DNA from: Primorskyibacter flagellatus
GTDB taxonomy: Bacteria > Pseudomonadota > Alphaproteobacteria > Rhodobacterales > Rhodobacteraceae
Length of the DNA stretch: 60,403 bases
Reading direction: 5' to 3'
NCBI RefSeq assembly: GCF_900176485.1
Contig: NZ_FWYD01000022.1
Span: 1-60,403 of the forward strand
The notes under the pieces are model-generated. The model saw nothing but the letters and a program-made list of their open reading frames with translations. It was not told the origin of the DNA and made no database searches. Shown here piece after piece: positions 7,374-13,540 of this stretch. Both the position numbers and the translations under genes were made by a program. Positions within the stretch are counted from its first letter, which is position 1. The number at the start of each line of letters is the position of its first letter.

Positions 7374-9760
7374 TCGACCTCCGACAGCGCCGCTACCGGC
7401 ACACCCAGAATATCTGAGATCAGCCCGTCCGCCTGCTGTTCCAGCGCCAGAATATCTGCCGTCACTTTATCCAAGCCGCGCAGGGGTTTGTGGCGGTAGA
7501 AGTACTTGTTGAAGCTGATCTCATACCCGATCTTGACCGTGTCGAGATTGATCCAGGCCTCTTCGACATGGGGCTTCACCTCGGCCCGGAAATAGCGGTG
7601 GATGCTGTCTTTCAGCGGCACAGACTCAGCATCACGCAGGTCGGTGTTGGGGGCGTAGGTCAGCCAGCTGCCATCCGCCTGCCGATAATAGCCGAAATCC
7701 GCCAGATCGCCCACCTCGCAGCTCAGATGCGCGGTCAGCTCGTCCAGGTCCTGTTCTGTCATTTTGGCCCGTTTGGCGATGACCTTTTCGGCGTCCTCGG
7801 CATACCAGCTGACGGCATTCAGGATCGCGTTCTTCTCGGTCGCCGACAGTTTGATCTTGCGTGCCTTCAGCACCTTGTTCACGCGGTCACAGAAGGCACT
7901 GTAATCGGCGGTTTCCTCGGTGCCTATGGCCTGCATCAGCGCGTTGCCGTGATTCAGCAATGCGCGCAGGCGTTTCCAGTTGGCGGTATCGATCAGCTTG
8001 GCGCGGGCCTTGGCGTTCAGTGTGATGCCTTGTTCTTCGCACCAGACCATGATCGGCTTGGCCTGCGCTTTCAGAAAGCCCGCTTCATAGACCGCCTCGC
8101 CATGGGTTTCCCACAGATGCTCCATCGGTTCGAGCAGGGTTTTGTCGAACCGCAGGGGGGCCAGCCGTTCAGCGCTGAACTGGGCGCGGCGGCGGTCGGG
8201 GCGTTCGATGGTTACTTTGTGATAGCCGAAATCGGTGTTGTCGAATATCCGCACGGCAATGCCGGTGGGATCGTCATTGGCATCCAGCGCCCGCTCGACC
8301 GGCTGGAAGGCGAGGTAGGCGGTGGTGATCGCCTCGATATGTTCAGGCGCGAATTCGCAGTTCTTGTCACCCAGGTTCTTGCGCAGCTTGCGGTACAGCA
8401 GGTTGGCATCGATCAACTGCACGCGGCCCTGCCTGTCGGCTGGTTTGGCGTTGGTCAGCAGCCAGATGTAGGTGGTGATGCCGGTGTTGTAGAACAGGTT
8501 GTTCGGCAGTTGTATGATGGTGTCGAGCATGTCGTTTTCGATGATGTGGCGGCGGATATTGGACTCGCCGCTGCCCGCGTCACCGGTGAACAGGCTGGAA
8601 CCGTTGTGCACCGATGCAATGCGCGCGCCGACGGCGCTGTCCTTGGTGGATTTCATCTTGCCCACCATTTCCATGAGGAACAGCAACTGGCCGTCGCTGG
8701 AGCGTGGCGTGGCGTCTTTGGTTTCCTTAGTACCCCAGTAATCGGTTAGGTCGACCTTGAAGCGCGGGTCGATGACGTCATTGCCGTCCTTTATATATTT
8801 CAGTTCGCTGTTCCAACTTTTGCCGTAAGGCGGGTTGGACAACATGAAATCGAACCGGCTACCTGCAAATTCATCTGTTGAAAGCGTCGAGCCGACTTTG
8901 ATGTTCTCGGGGTTGTTCCCCTTGATCATCATGTCCGATTTACAGATCGCGTAGGTCTCGTCGTTGATTTCCTTGCCGTAGAGATAAACATCGCCGGTGG
9001 CGCGGATCGCACCTTCAACATCTGTGATGTAGTTTTGAGATTCTGTCAGCATGCCGCCACTGCCGCATGCTGGATCGTAGATCGTCATGACCGGCGGCAA
9101 GCGGTCTTTGATTGAATCGAAAATGAGGTGAGTCATGAGGTGGATCACCTCACGCGGCGTGAAGTGCTCTCCAGCTTCCTCGTTGTTTTCTTCATTGAAC
9201 TTGCGGATCAGTTCCTCGAAAACGTAACCCATCCCAAGGTTAGAGAGACCAGGCAATTGATTGCCGTCGGGGTCTTCGCGGTCATAGGGCGTCAGGTTGA
9301 TTTTTGGAGAAACAAATTTCTCAAGCACGTCCAGCAGCACGTCCTTGCTGGCCATGTGGCGCATCTGATCACGAAGTTTAAATCGTTCAACAATTTCTTT
9401 GACGTTGTCGCTGAAGCCGCCGAGATATTCTTCGACATTCGCAAGAAGAATTTGCTGGTTGTTTGTTGCGGTACTTTGAAGCTTTTGAAGTGTCCACTTA
9501 CTCGTGTTGTAGAATACATATCCGGAGGCGGATTTAAGTGGCTCGTTGTCCAACTCAACCGAGTGCATCTCGCCGCGCTGGAATTCGACCTCTTCCAAGA
9601 CGGCTTCTTTGGTGGGTTCCAACAGCGTATCAAGACGACGAAGCACCACCATAGGCAAGATTACGTCGCGATATTTGCCGCGTACGTAAACGTCGCGAAG
9701 GCAGTCGTCGGCAATTGACCAGATAAAGGAGACGAGTTTGTTGTGGGCTGCTAGATTCAT
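7370..9760 (-). CDS. hsdM: Type I restriction enzyme modification subunit
   Basis: This 796-aa adenine-N6 DNA methyltransferase has an HsdM N-terminal helical domain, the FTPREV segment (about residue 198), SAM-binding motif I (DPACGSGG, about 230) and catalytic motif IV NPPY (about 310). It also carries a C-terminal extension of about 250 residues, longer than the shortest HsdM forms. I chose the ATG at 9760, giving MNLAAHNKLVSF, which is the common N terminus of this subfamily and has GAGAG upstream; an ATG 27 nt earlier is possible. It is the first gene of the leftward operon. With HsdS it methylates host DNA; with HsdR it restricts. Confidence 0.93.
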   Translation of the reverse strand: MNLAAHNKLVSFIWSIADDCLRDVYVRGKYRDVILPMVVLRRLDTLLEPTKEAVLEEVEFQRGEMHSVELDNEPLKSASGYVFYNTSKWTLQKLQSTATNNQQILLANVEEYLGGFSDNVKEIVERFKLRDQMRHMASKDVLLDVLEKFVSPKINLTPYDREDPDGNQLPGLSNLGMGYVFEELIRKFNEENNEEAGEHFTPREVIHLMTHLIFDSIKDRLPPVMTIYDPACGSGGMLTESQNYITDVEGAIRATGDVYLYGKEINDETYAICKSDMMIKGNNPENIKVGSTLSTDEFAGSRFDFMLSNPPYGKSWNSELKYIKDGNDVIDPRFKVDLTDYWGTKETKDATPRSSDGQLLFLMEMVGKMKSTKDSAVGARIASVHNGSSLFTGDAGSGESNIRRHIIENDMLDTIIQLPNNLFYNTGITTYIWLLTNAKPADRQGRVQLIDANLLYRKLRKNLGDKNCEFAPEHIEAITTAYLAFQPVERALDANDDPTGIAVRIFDNTDFGYHKVTIERPDRRRAQFSAERLAPLRFDKTLLEPMEHLWETHGEAVYEAGFLKAQAKPIMVWCEEQGITLNAKARAKLIDTANWKRLRALLNHGNALMQAIGTEETADYSAFCDRVNKVLKARKIKLSATEKNAILNAVSWYAEDAEKVIAKRAKMTEQDLDELTAHLSCEVGDLADFGYYRQADGSWLTYAPNTDLRDAESVPLKDSIHRYFRAEVKPHVEEAWINLDTVKIGYEISFNKYFYRHKPLRGLDKVTADILALEQQADGLISDILGVPVAALSEVE

Positions 9761-9953
9761 TTTACTCTCAGTATCGATCTTGTTCATGGCGAAATTTTAG
9801 GCGAGTAACAGCATGTGCCATGTTGCCGCTGCAGGAGATTTCACCCTCAAAACCAGAGCTTAGCATAGTAGGTGACTGAAGCCAGTCGCTATCCGGAAGT
9901 TATCCACAACAGTTGACCTATTCCCGATTCTGAAGTGCCGATTGTGAATGCGG
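9761..9953. promoter_or_regulatory. Upstream region of the restriction operon
   Basis: About 190 bp between hsdM and the hairpin array. It should hold the hsd operon promoter on the minus strand, but I cannot pick out convincing -35/-10 hexamers. On the plus strand there is a TTGACC at 9913-9918 with no good -10 partner, and a TTATCCACA nonamer at 9900-9908. Confidence 0.3.
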
Positions 9954-9954
9954 A

Positions 9955-10303
9955 TTGGGTCTTAACACCCAAGGTCGATGGGAAGGTACCGAGGAAGGGC
10001 AGCGCGAAAGCTCCTTTGCTTGGTCTCGATGAAGTTGGCACCATGAAATGGTCTGGGGTCTTGGGGGCAGGAACGCCCTCCAAGTCGATGGGGTGCAGGG
10101 GAGAAACGAAGTCTCCTTGCGAGTGGGTTTCAAGGGGCGGCGATACGCCCTTTGATCCATGGTTCGGTGGAGGTGGAGAGGGACGTCTCCAAGCCCTGCG
10201 AGTGTTTGACCGGTGATACGGTCTGCTGGCTCTGAATGGGTTCAACGCCCAGAAAGAGCCAATGCCGGGGGGATGCAACGGGGGCGCGCAGCGGGCCCCT
10301 TGC
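9955..10303 (+). ncRNA. Array of about ten consecutive hairpins, candidate structured RNA
   Basis: Nearly the whole stretch folds into short neighbouring hairpins, most with 5-9 bp stems and 6-7 nt loops: 9955-9972, 9995-10016, 10040-10052, 10060-10084 (9 bp, one bulged T), 10095-10120 (9 bp with a bulged G), 10131-10154 (9 bp), 10174-10191, 10208-10223, 10228-10260 (6+4 bp with symmetric GAA/GAA internal loop) and 10275-10303. G-U pairs in the stems at 10095-10120 and 10131-10154 exist only if the plus strand is the RNA. Words are repeated inside it: TCGATGGG at 9975 and 10085, TGCGAGTG at 10118 and 10197. No open frame here looks coding. I recognise no known RNA family. A single-stranded DNA function such as an oriT or a replication origin is an alternative. 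Confidence 0.5.
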
Positions 10304-10310
10304 CAAGAGG

Positions 10311-10327
10311 GTGTTGTAGTACAACAC
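10311..10327. promoter_or_regulatory. Perfect 17-bp palindrome, operator-like
   Basis: GTGTTGTA and TACAACAC are perfect 8-bp arms around a single central G. The compact odd-length symmetry is typical of sites for dimeric helix-turn-helix repressors. It lies just after the hairpin array, about 100 bp from the end of the ankyrin gene, and is not followed by a T tract, so it is unlikely to be a terminator. No regulator gene lies next to it. Confidence 0.45.
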
Positions 10328-10424
10328 ACATCTTGCGGTCTGCACTAAGTCGGAAACGAAGAATGATCAATCAGCGATTCACTGGACCAAGACTGGGTCA
10401 CGAACCATTGGATGAACCTAACAG

Positions 10425-10814
10425 CTATGGGAAAAATGGACTTGGTTCGTTGTCAGAATAATCGATGCTGTGATCCTGATCATCAAGCACTGCGTACATC
10501 GTCTCATGGAGTATTCCGTGTCCTCGGACATTGTTTGTTGCGGTGGCATGGTCAATAGCAACACGCATATTATCGTCTCGGAGCCACGGATTGAAGGATT
10601 CATGTTGCGAGGCTGCACCAAGAAATTCATTGCTGTGCCTACCTGCTGCCACGTGGACGGGTGTCATCATGAGAAACATTGCACTCTGCTCATCAAGCCT
10701 TTGGCCATCAGCAAGCGCAGCCAGAAGCTCCGCCACATCATTATTTTGCGCTGCATTGAATATATTTGGCGGATTGTTATCCTCTTTGGTTTTCACAATG
10801 GCATCAGTATTCAT
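10425..10814 (-). CDS. Small ankyrin-repeat-like protein
   Basis: The 129-aa product contains ankyrin-like helix pairs: IFNAAQNNDVAELLAAL near residue 18 and MMTPVHVAAGRHSNEFLGAA near 48, followed by LRDDNMRVAIDHA. No signal peptide or membrane segment is seen, so it is probably cytoplasmic and binds a partner protein. Its ATG overlaps the stop of the upstream 194-aa gene by one base (TAATG), so the two are translated together. An ankyrin protein coupled to a protein of unknown function suggests a neutraliser/effector relation, but this is inference. GC content is clearly below the surrounding chromosome. Confidence 0.7.
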   Translation of the reverse strand: MNTDAIVKTKEDNNPPNIFNAAQNNDVAELLAALADGQRLDEQSAMFLMMTPVHVAAGRHSNEFLGAASQHESFNPWLRDDNMRVAIDHATATNNVRGHGILHETMYAVLDDQDHSIDYSDNEPSPFFP

Positions 10815-11398
10815 TAATATATGTATCCTTTGTAACCTTTTTCGAAAATTAATTCAAGAAAATCAGTTTTTCCCAAAGGACGCTGAAATGTTACAAAGTT
10901 TGCATGTTGGCTTGAACTGTTTAACGAAGAAGATTGAAATCTATTGTCTTGAAACTCATAGGAGTCTGATGGGGATACTAAGGTATTTGGAGGTTTAATT
11001 TCTATTCTTGTTCGTTGATCCTTAGTTCCTGACATTGTAATTAGAGAGTATTCGACTAATCCATCAGCTAAGCCGTTCAATATGCTTCCTCTGAATTGTG
11101 GGCGAAACAGCTTTGTCCAGCAGAAAATACTATCTGAACTCATCCCAAAGGCACTCGCTTCCTCTCCCCCATCCACAGACTTTTTCGGAATTGGAATAAG
11201 AAAACCTTCGTAAAAAAGCGTAGACGGAATGTCAGAAAGATTTGCGGCGTTGATATCATAGTTGCAGTAGGCGCAGGTTATTTTGAATAGGCCGGAAGTT
11301 TCAAAGTCGAAACGAAATATTGCTCTTCGAAAAGCCGAACTTTGAAAGCTCCGCGAGACAAGAAATCGACCAGACTCCGAAGTAACCTTTTCCAACAA
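10814..11398 (-). CDS. Hypothetical protein, coupled to the ankyrin gene
   Basis: I do not recognise this 194-aa protein. It has one CxxC pair (ITCAYCNYD, about residue 40), no clear membrane segment and a C-terminal part rich in Ser and aromatic residues. Only TTG codons are available as starts (two adjacent, after GAAGGG). The open frame continues upstream of the TTG for about 20 codons with no ATG or GTG, so the gene may have lost its true 5' end where it meets the coupling-protein remnant on the other strand. It overlaps the ankyrin gene by one base. Codon use is AT-rich like its partner. Confidence 0.55.
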   Translation of the reverse strand: MLEKVTSESGRFLVSRSFQSSAFRRAIFRFDFETSGLFKITCAYCNYDINAANLSDIPSTLFYEGFLIPIPKKSVDGGEEASAFGMSSDSIFCWTKLFRPQFRGSILNGLADGLVEYSLITMSGTKDQRTRIEIKPPNTLVSPSDSYEFQDNRFQSSSLNSSSQHANFVTFQRPLGKTDFLELIFEKGYKGYIY

Positions 11399-11818
11399 CC
11401 CTTCTTTGATGCGTCGTCTCTGATATATTTGCGAGAAAGTTTGGGCGTAGACCCGTTTTACTCAATCGCCGCGATGCAAGAGGCATCGGAAGCATCAGCG
11501 CATCTGATAAAGCAACGCCGGATGCTCCGTAATCCTGATGAGGTCATGCGCACGCCTAGAGACCTAATGTACCTGTTTTCCGACGACCTGCCTGGACCTC
11601 TTTGCGCGACGCGCATTCCCTATTGGGAGCAATCTTCGATGGCAGGTTCTTTCCATCCAAACCCTTATCATCCGCCGCTAGACAGCGTTTTTGTGCAGAC
11701 CTTCTGGGGGATGCGCCGCCGCAAAGTCATTGTGGAACCTGTTGCCGAGCCCCTTGCCCACCTGCCGCAATATAAGAGCGGCCTCTGGTCCTACATTGAG
11801 GGATATCGCCCATGTTGA
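11342..11818 (+). pseudogene. 3' remnant of a VirD4/TraG-type conjugative coupling protein
   Basis: The last 100 or so residues read like the C-terminal end of a type IV secretion coupling protein. RRMLRNPDEVMRTPRD is followed by an ARIPYW-like segment, then FHPNPYHPP, VIVEPV and HLPQYKSGLWSYIEGYRP. Complete VirD4/TraG proteins are about 600 aa with Walker motifs; here nothing of the ATPase part remains, and the match fades upstream of about 11,400. The frame overlaps the start of the 194-aa gene on the other strand, marking a deletion junction. It indicates that the island descends from a conjugative element. The part before residue 40 is probably not derived from the ancestral gene. Confidence 0.6.
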
Positions 11819-11835
11819 CGAAAGGCTTCCAAAGA

Positions 11836-12135
11836 TCAGGCATCGTCGACCGGCTTCCAAACTTCGCGGCCTTCGCAAAGGGCGGAAAAATCCAGTTGGT
11901 CACGATAGCTATCCTCGAAATCCTTCAAAAGCTCCCGGCCATGTTCCTGCATCCAGAGCATATGATCGAAGTATTTCGATGGCCCGCCCTTGACTGCCTC
12001 AAGAACGCTCACATCCAGCAAGAAATTATAAAATACGCGGTTGGATACGCCTGCCTCCTTCGCCCTTTCGCAAAGGGCCTCAATTTCACTTTTGCAAAAG
12101 CTGTGTAAATCAATCTCATCGGGGTTTTGTGTCAT
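11836..12135 (-). CDS. Small acidic hypothetical protein
   Basis: This 99-aa protein has a predicted all-helical composition with many acidic residues (KSEIEALCERAKEAG, then SRVFYN-like and HGRELLKDFEDSYRD segments). It has no signal peptide and is not recognised. Its ATG overlaps the ATG of the plus-strand gene at 12134 in a shared CATG. A possible AGGAG lies about 11 nt upstream, longer than ideal. The protein-like composition favours this frame over the antisense one, but either could be false. Confidence 0.5.
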   Translation of the reverse strand: MTQNPDEIDLHSFCKSEIEALCERAKEAGVSNRVFYNFLLDVSVLEAVKGGPSKYFDHMLWMQEHGRELLKDFEDSYRDQLDFSALCEGREVWKPVDDA

Positions 12136-12646
12136 GTCTCTAAATTCTCCTAAAAATGGAATCGTACCCGAGTTTCAAAGCGGGACGCAAATTTCGCAAA
12201 GCGAGCTTCTGAAATTTCGAATTTCTCAAATACAGGACAAGGCTGCGCGGCAAACTCATGAACTGGCTTTCCTGGCCGCCGAGCAAAGGGTCAGTGAGTT
12301 GGACGGACGCTTGGTCCGTGCCGAAACTGGTTATATCAATCGTCATCTCGATCTTCGGCCCAGGTATCAGCCGACGCCTTATGGTAATCAGGACTCTTAC
12401 GAGGATCGGGCCCAAGAACTCGGCAAAAGTTTTCGAGAGTCGCACGTCGCGAAATCACTACAGGAACGCATAGCCGCTGCGGAAGAGCGAACCTGGGACC
12501 GACGCATTAAGAGCGTTAATCAGCAACTAAAAATCGAGACCGACAAGCCGGTCAGTCGGGAGGCGTTTTTCAAGATGCGGGATACGCCAAAAGACAGTCC
12601 CAGCCTTTCGCCCACCTTCAGGAGGGCAACGGATCGATCAATATGA
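12134..12646 (+). CDS. Hypothetical helical protein
   Basis: The 170-aa product is Gln/Arg/Glu-rich and largely helical, with coiled-coil-like stretches (KFRISQIQDKAARQ, then LQERIAAAEERTWDRRI near residue 115) and no membrane segment. I chose the ATG at 12134; a longer frame upstream has no supporting site. It starts back to back with the minus-strand 99-aa gene. It may belong to the mobilisation part of the former conjugative element because it lies next to the coupling-protein remnant, but no relaxase motif is visible. Confidence 0.5.
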   Translation: MSLNSPKNGIVPEFQSGTQISQSELLKFRISQIQDKAARQTHELAFLAAEQRVSELDGRLVRAETGYINRHLDLRPRYQPTPYGNQDSYEDRAQELGKSFRESHVAKSLQERIAAAEERTWDRRIKSVNQQLKIETDKPVSREAFFKMRDTPKDSPSLSPTFRRATDRSI

Positions 12647-12811
12647 GCATGATCTAATCTACTGAAAGGAAATAAGTTTTTCTTGAAACTCACTATCTGA
12701 ATCTGATATGTTCACTATTCGTTCTTGCTTGATAATGGCATGACTGCCAGCGAGCCGAACAGAACGCACATCTTTAGTTACTGAACCCCAAACCAAGGAA
12801 GGAGTGATTCC

Positions 12812-13117
12812 ATGGACAGAGAAACTGTGCCCAATTCACCTATTGAAACCCTGCGCGATGGACGGCTGAAAGCCAGTTTGTGGCTGAATGAAAATGACAA
12901 AGGCAGCTACTACACGGTCAGCCTAGCTAAGGTCTATGAAGACCGTGACGGCAAGTTGAAGGAGACAAATTCCTTCTCTGCCGGAGAGTTGCTGCGCGTT
13001 GCAGAACTTGCCCGTGAGGCGCACGGAGAAATCCGTGAGCGAAACCGTGAGCATGCCATTGAACGGCGCGTTGAGAATCAGTCCACAAAACACGTTCCTG
13101 AACGTTTTCAAAGATGA
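12812..13117 (+). CDS. Small conserved protein of the recombinase module
   Basis: A 101-aa protein with a strong ribosome-binding site (AAGGAAGGAG, 7 nt before ATG). The N-terminal part (LRDGRLKASLWLNENDKGSYY, then VSLAKVYEDRDG) looks like a small beta-sheet domain that I recall as a hypothetical gene near recombinases of alphaproteobacterial islands. The last 35 residues are charged and helical. It shares strand with the recombinase and lies about 400 bp upstream of it, so it could be a regulator or accessory factor. Function unknown. Confidence 0.75.
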   Translation: MDRETVPNSPIETLRDGRLKASLWLNENDKGSYYTVSLAKVYEDRDGKLKETNSFSAGELLRVAELAREAHGEIRERNREHAIERRVENQSTKHVPERFQR

Positions 13118-13127
13118 CGCAAGAACC

Positions 13128-13166
13128 GAAACGGTCGCCCAGCCTTGTGTGGGCGGCGTCCGTTTC
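13128..13166 (+). other. Two-tier hairpin between the small genes
   Basis: GAAACGG (13128) pairs with CCGTTTC (13160), enclosing CGCCCA / TGGGCG with an 8-nt loop. There is no T run after it, so it is not an obvious Rho-independent terminator. It could attenuate transcription into the recombinase unit or mark a protein-binding site. Confidence 0.4.
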
Positions 13167-13219
13167 TGAACGCAAAAAAGCAACGAGGGGAAAAAGAATA
13201 ACCTAAGAAAGGACTTACT

Positions 13220-13540
13220 ATGACCGAACATCCAAAAGACATCACAGCGCCATCATCTGGTGGTGAGCCGCCATCGCTGGAAGAACGCCTGCTTAAAAAA
13301 TACGGCCACTATCTTGAAGGGGAGGACCTGAGCGCAGCGCAGCGCAAAGAATGCCTGCTTGCCCTTTGGCAGATCATGTACGCCTTTGCGGAGTTTGGTT
13401 TCTCTCTGAAAGCTGGGGAAAAGTTCACAGCGTCAAGTGACCACGGCATGGATGATGTGCTAGAATATCTCATCCTTGAAGATACAGCGCATGAAACAGT
13501 TGCACCCCCTGACCCCGAGCCAAGCAAGGAGCAACCATGA
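13220..13540 (+). CDS. Small hypothetical protein coupled to the recombinase
   Basis: This 106-aa acidic protein starts after AGAAAGGA and overlaps the recombinase start by 4 nt (ATGA). Its middle (LALWQIMYAFAEFGF) is a hydrophobic helix pair; the ends are disordered and rich in Pro, Glu and Ser. No family is recognised. Tight coupling suggests a recombinase accessory or directionality factor, but that is inference from position only. Confidence 0.75.
   Translation: MTEHPKDITAPSSGGEPPSLEERLLKKYGHYLEGEDLSAAQRKECLLALWQIMYAFAEFGFSLKAGEKFTASSDHGMDDVLEYLILEDTAHETVAPPDPEPSKEQP

Noticed and set aside
9900-9908. DnaA-box nonamer TTATCCACA as a sign of a replication origin
   Set aside because: One perfect nonamer is expected about every 130 kb per strand by chance; no cluster of boxes and no replication gene is nearby.
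9955-10303. CRISPR array
   Set aside because: Hairpins differ in sequence and spacing, there are no equal repeats with unique spacers, and no cas genes are present.
9955-10303. Group II intron or retron RNA
   Set aside because: No reverse transcriptase nearby and no domain V-like catalytic hairpin was found.
9889-10329. 146-codon minus-strand frame over the hairpin array
   Set aside because: Pro/Ser/Arg-rich without protein character and no ribosome-binding site; the hairpins explain the sequence better.
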